From JAXFPC01 sp034180005 (GTDB lineage: Bacteria > Bacillota > Negativicutes > Acidaminococcales > Acidaminococcaceae): a stretch of DNA of 64,000 nt. Location of the stretch: the NCBI GenBank assembly GCA_034180005.1, contig JAXFPC010000067.1, forward strand, positions 34,826 to 98,825, written 5' to 3'. The notes beneath the pieces were generated by a model. That model did no database searches. It was not told the DNA's origin and worked only from the letters and a program-made list of their open reading frames with translations. Each line of letters starts with the position of its first letter. Position 1 is the first letter of the stretch. Position numbers and translations under genes: made by a program. Shown here in pieces: positions 42,116 to 50,174 of this stretch.

Positions 42116-43876
42116 TTATGAATTTTCACCACTTGAAGTATTCTGCTTTTGCAATTGCATATATTCAGCGTAGAGCAGTAATTCTTTGCGGGAACAAATA
42201 CCAAGCTTTCCGTAAATGTTTTTATTATGATATTTTAATGTATTTTCAGTAATATCAGCAAGATCTCTTATTTCCTTAGCATTCTTACCTTGCAGATACA
42301 ATTCGAAGATAAAACGCTCCTTTTTTGTCAGCGTATGCAGATGTTCCAGGAACATTTGATAATTATCCGGGTCTATTTCCGCTTCGCATCGGTGCAAAGT
42401 AAGCTGATCCAAAGCAGCTTTAGTCTGTAAATATTGTTCTTCGGCTTTCTTACTTTTTTTCAGAAGTTCTTCTTTTGCTCTGGCATATTCTTCTTCAGCC
42501 TGTTCAGCTTGCAGCCGGAGAAGATTTTTTGCTTCGACATAATCGTTTTCCATCTTTTTTTTCTGATCATCAAGCTGACGGAATTTATTTTCCTGCTCAG
42601 CGTCTTTTTCAGAAAGGAAAGTAAATAAGTCGGCAATTTCAGGGATGGAAGAAGGCCTAAGCTCTTTGGGATTATTTTTTAATTGCTCCAAATCTTGCAG
42701 TATGGGAGAAACATATCTTTTGCTGAGCCACATGCTGCTGCCGAAAGCTATGAGCATGAGCAGAAGAAAAATAATAGTGGCTTTGAAGCGGCTTTTTTGC
42801 AGCAGTTCATTGTAAAGATTTTCCGGAAACATCATAGCCAGAATATGCTCGCTGTTACCGATCTTCAGCTTTTCCGTCATGCCGACGAACACATAAGGTG
42901 GACATTCGATGATGTCCAAAGACGAGGAAGGCTTTATTGTAAAATCGTTGGTTAAAGGAGGTAAGTAACCCGTTTTGTTGCCACCAATCTGACCTGTATA
43001 ACGATTATTGTTTTTGCTCAGCAGGGCACAGAAAGTGTTGTTTTTAGCTTTGTCGGAAACGCGGCTGGTCATTTGAAAATAGATGTTGCTTATCTCAAAG
43101 CCGCATACCCCTATGGTAGTTCCGTTATCGCTTACAATAGGTACTGCCATAAATCTGGCTTTTTCCCACGTGTCCGGTAGAGGGACTGTTTCAGTCAGCA
43201 TATACTCATTGCTGATATCGCCGTATTTGCCGCTCAAAAGCTTTTCAAACTCCGGAACTTTGTTTGTACGGAATTCCAAATGCCACATACTGTGCAATTC
43301 AATGCCTTCATTCCTTGCTGTTTCCGGAATGCCGCGGAACATGCAGAGCGAATTATGCAGATTGTTATCCGAATAAATATTGGTGAATTTAATGTAAAGA
43401 CTGTGATTAGTGTTGCCCGGAATATTATTATTGGCCGTAGTATTCAGAATGTAGAAAGCTCCGCTGCAGGGAACTATATACATATTTCTTTTCAGATTGT
43501 GGAAAGCTTTCTTTTGAAGTTTGCTTAATGCCTCGGGGTTATTCTTCAACTGCTCGAAAGAAAGTTTTTCCTCTCGAAGTACATCGTTTGTCAAAGCGGA
43601 AAGCTGGTGCGACATATTGATGCTGTAAGCTGCCAGTTGATTCATTTGATTGATAATATTTTCTTTGGATGTTTCCAGTTCGTAGTCCAAGGAAAGATGA
43701 AGTTCTTTATCAAAAGAATTCGTGATACCGGTGACGCTTAACAGCAGCATAATAAGAAAAACAAAAGCGCACAGCAAGGAAAGAAGGTAGACTGCAAATC
43801 TTCCCCTCATGGTGTAACTTTCCTGATGCATTTTTTTAAACAGGAGCCGGAGCTCTTTGTAGGCTAATCGCTGCAT
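42116..43876 (-). CDS. Membrane-bound sensor with extracytoplasmic Cache-like domain and C-terminal LuxR HTH
   Basis: 586 residues, start ATG 43876. Order: short basic cytoplasmic tail, first span about 26-50, a ~305-residue extracytoplasmic domain (about 51-355) resembling dCache sensors (MAVPIVSDNGTTIGVCGFEIS near its end), second span about 358-382, a long charged coiled coil (about 395-500, rich in Glu/Lys/Gln with KKMENDYVEAKNLL and YARAKEELLKKSKKAEEQY repeats), then a LuxR/GerE HTH (about 511-572: TKKERFIFELYLQG, KEIRDLADITENTLKYH, IYGKLGICSRKELLLYA). No kinase or receiver domain, so it is a one-component membrane regulator. It is encoded 14 bases downstream of a solute-binding lipoprotein, which may present the ligand. 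Confidence 0.85.
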   Translation of the reverse strand: MQRLAYKELRLLFKKMHQESYTMRGRFAVYLLSLLCAFVFLIMLLLSVTGITNSFDKELHLSLDYELETSKENIINQMNQLAAYSINMSHQLSALTNDVLREEKLSFEQLKNNPEALSKLQKKAFHNLKRNMYIVPCSGAFYILNTTANNNIPGNTNHSLYIKFTNIYSDNNLHNSLCMFRGIPETARNEGIELHSMWHLEFRTNKVPEFEKLLSGKYGDISNEYMLTETVPLPDTWEKARFMAVPIVSDNGTTIGVCGFEISNIYFQMTSRVSDKAKNNTFCALLSKNNNRYTGQIGGNKTGYLPPLTNDFTIKPSSSLDIIECPPYVFVGMTEKLKIGNSEHILAMMFPENLYNELLQKSRFKATIIFLLLMLIAFGSSMWLSKRYVSPILQDLEQLKNNPKELRPSSIPEIADLFTFLSEKDAEQENKFRQLDDQKKKMENDYVEAKNLLRLQAEQAEEEYARAKEELLKKSKKAEEQYLQTKAALDQLTLHRCEAEIDPDNYQMFLEHLHTLTKKERFIFELYLQGKNAKEIRDLADITENTLKYHNKNIYGKLGICSRKELLLYAEYMQLQKQNTSSGENS

Positions 43877-43890
43877 TATGGAAACTCCCT

Positions 43891-45252
43891 TTATAACAGC
43901 TCTTTTTGCATTTTTGTCAGACTTTCGGATATCAGTTTATCCAAAATCTGGTCTCGGTTTTCGCCGGCTGCAGAACGTTGCTTGAATTCCGCATGAGCAT
44001 GCGTCAATATTTTTTGCAGAGCATTCTCAAAACTTTTTTGGGAACTTTGACTTGATTTGGATAAAGGCGTACTGCAAAAATGGTATTTATTATACATTTG
44101 GCTGACAGCGTGGTACAAGTTGCGATATTTCGGATTGGAAACATTCTCATAATTGGCGAAAAGACTTTCTGCCGCCTTGATATTCACGGGAATATATCCG
44201 GTTTCCATGGTAAAGGAAAGATTTTCCTGGTTGGAAGTTATCCATTTAGCGAATACGGCTGCCGCTTTATTCTTTCTTTCGTCATCGCTTTTAGTGGCGA
44301 ACAGTCCTCCGCCTCTCTGGATGGCGACAGATTTACCGAATTTTGATTTAGGGTATGGAAAAACTTGCAGCGTAATTTTTTCTTTAACGCCGTTTGAATA
44401 TGTAACATCGTCGCGCAGATACAAAACTTCCGCAGTGGAACCTGTACTGGAAATAACATCCGCCGTCTTCCAAAGGTCGGAAGCAAAACCGTGCTCAAGA
44501 CACAATCCTCCGTAGATAGCAGCGCGAGCAAAGGGATAAAACGCTGCCGCAAATTCGGTACTGCGTACATCAATGGAATTTTGTGAAAGGTTCAGTGCGG
44601 GGTTTCGGGACATCATCTCTGTTACAAAGTAATGATATGTGTCGTTAAGTTTAAACATATATTTACCGCCCGACCAGTCGTAGTATTTATTGCACAAGGG
44701 AAGCAGTGTTTCCCAGTAGAGAAGTCCGGATGTATCAATATTGTTTTGTGCGCTGAATCTGTCAAAAAGCGTTTGATTTAAAAACAGAACTTCCGAAGAT
44801 TTAGCTATGGGAAGCATCAGTTGCTGTCCGTCAATATATCCTTCGCTGAGAAATGCTTCGATATAGTTGGCACGTTCTTCTTTGGATAAGTAATTATTCC
44901 AATCAAGCAGAATATTTTTTGGCAATGTGTTTGCCACTCTGGGGTAGGCGATAAAAAGGTCTGGCATTTCAGCTGCGCCGGGCAATTTTTTTGCAGCATC
45001 GACAAGACCTTTGTCGATTGAATAGGATGTAGTTATGGACAGGACTCTTATGATAACACCTTTGTCGCGTCCTACAGTTCTGTTGAAACGATCAATAGCA
45101 TCATTGAAAGGAGATTTGGTTTGATCGCCGTAGACATGCCATATGGAAAGTGTCGTCGGGTTTTTCGGATCCAAGTTTGTGTTTTCAGCCAAGCATCCCG
45201 TCATGGTAAGACTTAACAAAAAAGCGGCGAGGATAAGAAGAACTTTTCTCAC
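43891..45252 (-). CDS. Extracellular solute-binding lipoprotein (family 1), orphan
   Basis: 453 residues from GTG 45252, eight bases after GGAGGTG; the longer frame from 45339 would hide the signal peptide. Signal peptide VRKVLLILAAFLLSLTMTGC with lipid-anchored Cys at residue 20. The mature protein is a type-1 periplasmic binding protein of the sugar/ABC family: LSIWHVYGDQTKSPFNDAI start, MPDLFIAYP, LMLPIAKSSEVLFLNQTLF, FAKWITSNQENLSFTMETGYIPVN. No permease or ATPase gene is near, so it does not look like part of a transporter. It is transcribed first in a two-gene unit with the Cache-LuxR regulator and probably serves as its ligand receptor. Confidence 0.88.
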   Translation of the reverse strand: MRKVLLILAAFLLSLTMTGCLAENTNLDPKNPTTLSIWHVYGDQTKSPFNDAIDRFNRTVGRDKGVIIRVLSITTSYSIDKGLVDAAKKLPGAAEMPDLFIAYPRVANTLPKNILLDWNNYLSKEERANYIEAFLSEGYIDGQQLMLPIAKSSEVLFLNQTLFDRFSAQNNIDTSGLLYWETLLPLCNKYYDWSGGKYMFKLNDTYHYFVTEMMSRNPALNLSQNSIDVRSTEFAAAFYPFARAAIYGGLCLEHGFASDLWKTADVISSTGSTAEVLYLRDDVTYSNGVKEKITLQVFPYPKSKFGKSVAIQRGGGLFATKSDDERKNKAAAVFAKWITSNQENLSFTMETGYIPVNIKAAESLFANYENVSNPKYRNLYHAVSQMYNKYHFCSTPLSKSSQSSQKSFENALQKILTHAHAEFKQRSAAGENRDQILDKLISESLTKMQKELL

Positions 45253-45270
45253 AGAAAACACCTCCGGCAG

Positions 45271-45297
45271 ATAGTTTTTTGCAAAATAATAAACTAT
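45271..45297 (-). promoter_or_regulatory. inverted repeat just upstream of the solute-binding lipoprotein gene
   Basis: ATAGTTT (45271-45277) and AAACTAT (45291-45297), 13-base gap, about 19-45 bases before the start codon. Candidate operator or mRNA hairpin. Confidence 0.4.
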
Positions 45298-45391
45298 TTT
45301 CGTTTTCCTACACTTTTTTAGGCGTATGGGTAGGGACAAAAAAATGAAAAAAAGAGAAAATGTAAACAGAGCGATGACGGGTGAGCTTGCT

Positions 45392-45420
45392 TTATAAAAT
45401 ATTACACAATCATTTTATAA
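45392..45420 (-). promoter_or_regulatory. 9-bp inverted repeat upstream of the lipoprotein-sensor unit
   Basis: TTATAAAAT (45392-45400) and ATTTTATAA (45412-45420) form a perfect inverted repeat with an 11-base gap, 140 bases before the start. Its dyad size suits a dimeric regulator such as a LuxR-type protein. No clear -35/-10 pair was fixed here. Confidence 0.4.
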
Positions 45421-46146
45421 CAAATCTGAATTAGAAGCAAATGCAACCGCGCACCAGCATTGCTTTGGGATGGTGGTTATCTTGCAGAGGATGATGTCAC
45501 TATTGAATACATCCGGAATCATTGGAGGGCAAAGTCGGTGAGGATTACAAGAATTCTTGCGGAGAAGGACGCATCACCATCAAATAAGTTTGAAGAGACA
45601 GGTATTTGAAAAAGCACGATTCATTGGGGAATATAATGTTGCCTCCTGATTTAATGAATTTGTTTTATAACTTTTTCATTAATTTAATAAGTATTTTTGA
45701 CGGCCGTCGATACGTGTCGCAGGAGGATAATCGGCGCGTATCCCGTCAGGGCTGTCAAGCTTCCTTGTCGTAGAAGTTCTCATAGCTTGCTATACTCTTT
45801 CGTTGTATGTGAGCGAACTCATCGGGCAAGGCGAAAATGTCAGCAGAGCCTCCGTGATCCTTAAGCAGGGAATGTTTTTATTAAGAAAGCTGATAAATAA
45901 AGGTTTTGGGAAACGCTTTCGGATCATGAACAGCACAGGAAATTCAGTTATATTTTTGCAAGTGCGTATAGCAAGAGATTTGAATGAGAAGCAAAAACGG
46001 ACGAAGGGGAAAATCCGTGGGGCGAAGTTTTTCAATCAAAATATTCTTAAAGGTAGAGGCATTTTGCAAGCATATAAACTGCTTTCCCGGGGGTCTGCGG
46101 TGACAACAATGGATGACGGCATTATGGGGATAATTTGCCGTATCCT
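45421..46146. other. Region without a convincing gene, possibly decayed
   Basis: About 0.7 kb of mixed composition. On the plus strand a frame around 45444-45609 gives a plausible stretch (LLWDGGYLAEDD, IEYIRNHWRAKSVR) ending in a stop and lacking a start. A 117-codon frame at 45803-46156 is very basic, lacks a ribosome site and runs into the downstream terminator. I could not recognise either. The pattern suits remnants of genes broken by stops and frameshifts beside a tRNA-linked accessory unit, but this is inference. Confidence 0.4.
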
Positions 46147-46199
46147 TAAAAAATAACAAAGAGCTTTCCGTGTTTTAGATCGGAAAGCTCTTTGTTATT
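46147..46199 (-). terminator. terminator of the minus-strand pth operon
   Basis: A perfect 19-bp stem (46152-46170 with 46181-46199) with a T-run on the minus strand (complement of AAAAAA at 46149-46154). Confidence 0.9.
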
Positions 46200-46217
46200 G
46201 AGGCAGTAATATTTTAT

Positions 46218-46799
46218 TTAGGCATTCTGTGTAATCTCTTTTTTATTATAATCCTGCATAACCTGCTCAATGTCTGAACACAGCCACGCTTCCACAGCGT
46301 CAGCCATGACGGACACAGCTTTCTGAATAAGTTCTTTTTCTTCACCCTGAAAAGGTCGCAGAACATGATTTATGACAGCTTTGGAATTGCGTGCAGGATG
46401 GCCTATGCCAACTTTAAAACGCGGGAAAGCATCGCTTCCCAAGTGTTCGGAGATTGAGCGGATGCCGTTGTGTCCGCCATGACTGCCCTTTCGCCTTATA
46501 CGCAGTTTGCCGACAGGAAGATCGAGGTCGTCCTGAATCACGGCGATATTTTCCGGAGCGACATGATAAAAATTGGCGTAAGCTCCGACAGCTGTACCGC
46601 TCAAATTCATATATGTGGTCGGCTTGAGCAGCAACACTTTTTCCTTTGTGCGATATTCGGCGCAACAAGCACCGCGGTCTTCTTTTCCAAATTTGACGTT
46701 CCAGCGGCGCGCAAGTTCGTCAGCAACCATGAAGCCGATGTTGTGACGTGTACCCGCGTATTCATTACCTATATTTCCCAGACCTACTATTAATTTCAT
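46218..46799 (-). CDS. pth: Peptidyl-tRNA hydrolase
   Basis: 193 residues from ATG 46799, nine bases after GGAG; the frame extends further but the MKLIVGLGNIG start is the family one. Motifs: GLGNIGNEYAGTRHNIGFM with catalytic His, LLKPTTYMNLSG, VIQDDLDLPVGKLRIR (catalytic Asp), KGSHGGHNGIRSI. It recycles tRNAs from stalled peptidyl-tRNA. It overlaps the end of the deacetylase gene by a few bases, so it is in its operon. Confidence 0.97.
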   Translation of the reverse strand: MKLIVGLGNIGNEYAGTRHNIGFMVADELARRWNVKFGKEDRGACCAEYRTKEKVLLLKPTTYMNLSGTAVGAYANFYHVAPENIAVIQDDLDLPVGKLRIRRKGSHGGHNGIRSISEHLGSDAFPRFKVGIGHPARNSKAVINHVLRPFQGEEKELIQKAVSVMADAVEAWLCSDIEQVMQDYNKKEITQNA

Positions 46800-46800
46800 T

Positions 46801-47598
46801 TTAGATATTCTCCATTGCAAGAAGTTCGCTGACGGTTACAAAACGATAACCTTCAGCTTTCAATTTTTTTATGATGCTTGGCACGGCTGCAACTGTTTGA
46901 CTGCGATCACCGGTATTTTTGGGACTGTCTCCGTCATGGAGCAGTACAATAGCTCCGGGAAATGCATTCCTACATACTTTTTCTGTGATAACATCGCTGC
47001 CCGGAAGCGTCCAGTCCCGCGGAGAAACAGACCAGTTTACCGGAATAAGTTCAGCTTCTTTGAGTGTTCGCTGAACGAGCCAGTCTTTAAAACCGTGTGG
47101 CGTTCTCGCCAATATTATTTTTTTGCCGCTCAGTTCTTCCAGTGTCTTTTTTCCGACGGAGATATTGTTTCTCAGTTCGGTGCTGTCCAATTTGAGAAAG
47201 TCAACGTGTTTGTCTGCATGCAGTCCCAATTCGTGGCCGGAAGATGAAATTTTGCTGACGAGTTGTGGATGACGGCGCGCATTTTCTCCGACAATAAAAA
47301 ATGTCGCGTGAACATTTTCTTTCTCCAAGGTGATCAGTATATCTTCAGTATATGGCGGGTAAGGTCCGTCATCAAAAGTCAGCGCTATAACTTTTGTTTG
47401 CGTGTGACTTGAGGTTATCGTTCGACCGAAGAAGTTGCCGGACGGTAGAACGGAAAATACTAAAAGAGAGCCTGCCGCAGTCAGGCACAGTACAGTGCAG
47501 AATGCAGCTGTGCGACGACGCAGAAGATTATATTTTCCCATCCATAGAATGGTGACGCTTATAAGAATTGCAGTGAAAAGTAAATAAATGATTCTCAT
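46801..47598 (-). CDS. Membrane-anchored polysaccharide deacetylase (NodB family)
   Basis: 265 residues from ATG 47598. An N-terminal membrane anchor (about 3-22) and second hydrophobic stretch (about 32-52) precede the NodB domain (about 68-255): TFDDGPYPP (catalytic Asp, metal Asp), LGLHADKH (metal His pair), ARTPHGFKD, and LLHDGDSP near the end. It removes acetyl groups from N-acetylglucosamine in peptidoglycan or another glycan on the outer side of the membrane. A hairpin separates it from prs upstream. No strong Shine-Dalgarno is seen, so the start is moderately sure. Confidence 0.9.
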   Translation of the reverse strand: MRIIYLLFTAILISVTILWMGKYNLLRRRTAAFCTVLCLTAAGSLLVFSVLPSGNFFGRTITSSHTQTKVIALTFDDGPYPPYTEDILITLEKENVHATFFIVGENARRHPQLVSKISSSGHELGLHADKHVDFLKLDSTELRNNISVGKKTLEELSGKKIILARTPHGFKDWLVQRTLKEAELIPVNWSVSPRDWTLPGSDVITEKVCRNAFPGAIVLLHDGDSPKNTGDRSQTVAAVPSIIKKLKAEGYRFVTVSELLAMENI

Positions 47599-47601
47599 AA
47601 T

Positions 47602-47635
47602 CTTAAAGAAATGGCTTGCCCGAGGCAAGCCATTT
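47602..47635 (-). terminator. terminator of prs on the minus strand
   Basis: A 12-bp perfect stem (47609-47620 with 47624-47635), 3-base loop, followed on the minus strand by TTTCTTTA. Confidence 0.75.
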
Positions 47636-47708
47636 TATTAACAGTCAATTGTGAACACCATGCAGCACCAAAAGTGATGCAGAAACAACGTCCGATTATT
47701 GAGGAATA

Positions 47709-48665
47709 TTATTTGGTATCAAACAACTGGCTCACAGACCAGTCGTTGTAGATACGCAGAATAGTTTCGGCTAAAATAGGAGCGATAGACAGAACTTTGA
47801 TTTTAGGATGTTTTTTTGTCGGCGGCAGAGGGATAGTGTTTGTAACAACAAGTTCCGTGATGTCCGATTCTTCAAGACGACTTAATGCCGGATCCGTGAG
47901 AATGGGATGAGTGCAGCAGGCGTAAATTTCTTTAGCGCCGAATTTTTTCAAAGCGCGCGCACCTTCGGTAAGAGAACCGGCAGTATCCACCATATCATCC
48001 ACCATGATGCAAGTTTTGCCCTTTACGCATCCGATGAGATTCATTACTTCAGCCACTCCCGGCTCCGGACGGCGTTTGTCGATAATGGCCAAAGGACATT
48101 TTAAAATTTCAGCGAAGCCGCGGGTACGGCTTACGCCTCCCAAGTCGGGAGAAACTACAACCATATCGCTTAAATTTTTATTTTTAATGTATTCAGCTAA
48201 GAGAGGGCCTCCAGGCATATGATCAAACGGGATATTGAAGAATCCCTGAATTTGAGCAGCGTGAAGATCGATCGTAACTACTCGGGTGATGCCTGCAGCT
48301 TCCAACAGGTCGGCCATGAGTTTTGCCGTTATGGGTTCGCGGCCGCGAGCTTTCCTGTCTTGACGCGCGTATCCGTAGTAGGGAATAACCGCTGTGATGT
48401 GGTTGGCGGAGGCACGCTTGAAAGCGTCCGCCATGATGAGCAGTTCCATGACATTATCATTGACGATGGGACCGCAGGTCGGTTGTACGATGAAAATATC
48501 CTTACCGCGTACGCTTTCGTTAATCATGACCTGAATCTCGCCGTTGTTGAAGCGATTAACAACGGAATCACCGACGGTAGTTCCTAAGTAAGCGGCTATT
48601 TCGCGAGCCAAGTCAGGATTTGCATTACCGGTAAAAATTTTCAGCTTATTCTCATCAGACAACAT
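47709..48665 (-). CDS. prs: Ribose-phosphate pyrophosphokinase
   Basis: 318 residues from ATG 48665 after GGAGGG. Motifs: FNNGEIQVMINESVRGKD, YYGYARQDRKARGREP (ATP-binding loop), TIDLHAAQIQGFFNIP, SPDLGGVSRTRGFA and the PRPP signature CIMVDDMVDTAGSLTEGA. It makes PRPP for purine, pyrimidine, His and Trp synthesis. It follows glmU in the same order as in Bacillus. Its promoter and a 7-bp dyad in the leader precede it. Confidence 0.97.
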   Translation of the reverse strand: MLSDENKLKIFTGNANPDLAREIAAYLGTTVGDSVVNRFNNGEIQVMINESVRGKDIFIVQPTCGPIVNDNVMELLIMADAFKRASANHITAVIPYYGYARQDRKARGREPITAKLMADLLEAAGITRVVTIDLHAAQIQGFFNIPFDHMPGGPLLAEYIKNKNLSDMVVVSPDLGGVSRTRGFAEILKCPLAIIDKRRPEPGVAEVMNLIGCVKGKTCIMVDDMVDTAGSLTEGARALKKFGAKEIYACCTHPILTDPALSRLEESDITELVVTNTIPLPPTKKHPKIKVLSIAPILAETILRIYNDWSVSQLFDTK

Positions 48666-48683
48666 GCCTTTTCCCTCCAAAAT

Positions 48684-48700
48684 TTAACAATTCTTGTTAA
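48684..48700 (-). promoter_or_regulatory. inverted repeat in the prs leader
   Basis: TTAACAA-TTC-TTGTTAA (48684-48700), a perfect 7-bp dyad just upstream of the prs ribosome site and downstream of its promoter; operator or short hairpin. Confidence 0.45.
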
Positions 48701-48720
48701 TTTTATTACATCTCCAGATA

Positions 48721-48750
48721 ATTATACAACTAAAACACCTAAAGACACAA
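48721..48750 (-). promoter_or_regulatory. promoter of prs
   Basis: On the minus strand TTGTGT (48750-48745) and TATAAT (48726-48721), 18-base spacer, in the gap between glmU and prs. Confidence 0.55.
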
Positions 48751-48762
48751 GAGCTTTTATGC

Positions 48763-50133
48763 TCATTTATTGCGATGTTTTTCTGCCCACCCCTCAATTA
48801 TTCGCTGCTGGACGCGGCCCACTGCCAGTGAATTTTCCGGCACATCTTTGGTTATTGTTGAACCGGCGCCGACATAGCTGCCTGTTTTTATTGTTACTGG
48901 AGCAATCATGTTAGTGTTGCAGCCGACAAAAACATTGTCTTCTATTACAGTGCGGTGTTTCGCCTTGCCGTCGTAGTTAACGGTTATGCAGCCGCAGCCT
49001 ATGTTGATGTCGCTGCCTAAATCGCTGTCGCCGATGTAGGTGAGATGTGGAAGTTTTGTGCCGCGGCCTACATGAGAATTTTTCACCTCGACAAAATTGC
49101 CGATTTTAACATTATTTTCAAGCACCGTATCAGGACGCAGGTGTACGTATGGACCGGCGGTGACGCCGTCTTTCACGATGCAGTTATGACCGTAGAGAAA
49201 CTGCAGCTGCGCATTTTGCCCGACGGAAACATTGGTCAGGCGTACATTGGGACCAATGGAACATTCTTCACCGATATGAGTATTTCCTTCCAGCCAGGTG
49301 TAAGGATAAATGACTGTATCGCGACCGACAGTAACGCTTTTTTCGACAAAGGTACTGGCAGGATCCATGACGGTCACGCCGTTTTCCATCAGTCGGTTAA
49401 GAATTCTTTTACGCATCATAGTTTCGGCTTCCGCCAGATGCAGACGTGAATTCACGCCCATAACCATATCGCTGTCTTCAGTGATAATGCCGCCGACCTT
49501 ATGTCCGGCGGTATTTAATTTTTCCAAGATATCCGTGAGATAATATTCTCCTTGAGCGTTTTTGTTGGAAACGGAGGCTAATGCTTCAAAGAGCAAAGGG
49601 CATTCTACGCAGTAAATGCCGGTGTTGATTTCCTGGATGCGTTGTTCCATATCCGTGGCATCTTTTTGTTCCACAATGGATTGTACATTGCCTTCAGCAT
49701 CTCTTATTATTCTGCCGTAGCCCGTCGGATCGGGAAGGATAGTTGTCAGAACGGTAGCTGCAGCTTGAGAAGCCTTATGCAACGTGAAGAAATTTTTTAG
49801 GCGCGTTCCGTCAAGCAACGGAGTGTCACCGCACAGTATCATAACTGTGCCGGTAAAATCTTTAAGCGCCGATTGAGTTTGCAGGACGGCGTGGCCTGTG
49901 CCAAGCTGTTCCTTTTGCATGACGACACTTCCCTGATTGCCGACCATCTCTTTCACCAATTCGGCTTCGTGCCCGACAACGATAACTTTTCGCACGGCTC
50001 CGGCTTCGTCGGCTGCGTCAATAACGTGTTGCAGCATTGGTCGGCCGCCGACTTTATGCAATACTTTGGGATATTTGCTGCGCATACGGGTGCCTTTTCC
50101 GGCAGCCAGAATAATAGCTGTAAGTTCAGACAT
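48763..50133 (-). CDS. glmU: Bifunctional UDP-GlcNAc pyrophosphorylase / GlcN-1-P acetyltransferase
   Basis: 456 residues from ATG 50133. N-terminal uridyltransferase: LAAGKGTRMRSKYPKVLHKVGG, QLGTGHAVLQT, LCGDTPLL (Mg site), EYYLTDI. C-terminal left-handed beta-helix from about 255: hexapeptide repeats with VRLTNVSVGQ, GPYVHLRPDTVLENNVKIGNFVEVKNS, LTYIGDSDLG, NYDGKAKHRT and SYVGAGSTIT. It makes UDP-N-acetylglucosamine for peptidoglycan and LPS. It is downstream of purR and upstream of prs on the minus strand. Confidence 0.97.
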   Translation of the reverse strand: MSELTAIILAAGKGTRMRSKYPKVLHKVGGRPMLQHVIDAADEAGAVRKVIVVGHEAELVKEMVGNQGSVVMQKEQLGTGHAVLQTQSALKDFTGTVMILCGDTPLLDGTRLKNFFTLHKASQAAATVLTTILPDPTGYGRIIRDAEGNVQSIVEQKDATDMEQRIQEINTGIYCVECPLLFEALASVSNKNAQGEYYLTDILEKLNTAGHKVGGIITEDSDMVMGVNSRLHLAEAETMMRKRILNRLMENGVTVMDPASTFVEKSVTVGRDTVIYPYTWLEGNTHIGEECSIGPNVRLTNVSVGQNAQLQFLYGHNCIVKDGVTAGPYVHLRPDTVLENNVKIGNFVEVKNSHVGRGTKLPHLTYIGDSDLGSDINIGCGCITVNYDGKAKHRTVIEDNVFVGCNTNMIAPVTIKTGSYVGAGSTITKDVPENSLAVGRVQQRIIEGWAEKHRNK

Positions 50134-50174
50134 TGGTCTATCCTTTCTTCGATAAAAACTGTGTTTGTTTTGCC

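Noticed and set aside
45803..46156. 117-codon plus-strand frame
   Set aside because: Very basic, no ribosome site, overlaps the pth terminator, and no family was recognised; treated as part of a possibly decayed stretch.
41952..46217. tRNA-Arg as an integration site of a mobile island
   Set aside because: No integrase gene and no repeat of the tRNA 3' end could be found on the far side, so a tRNA-integrated island is not supported.
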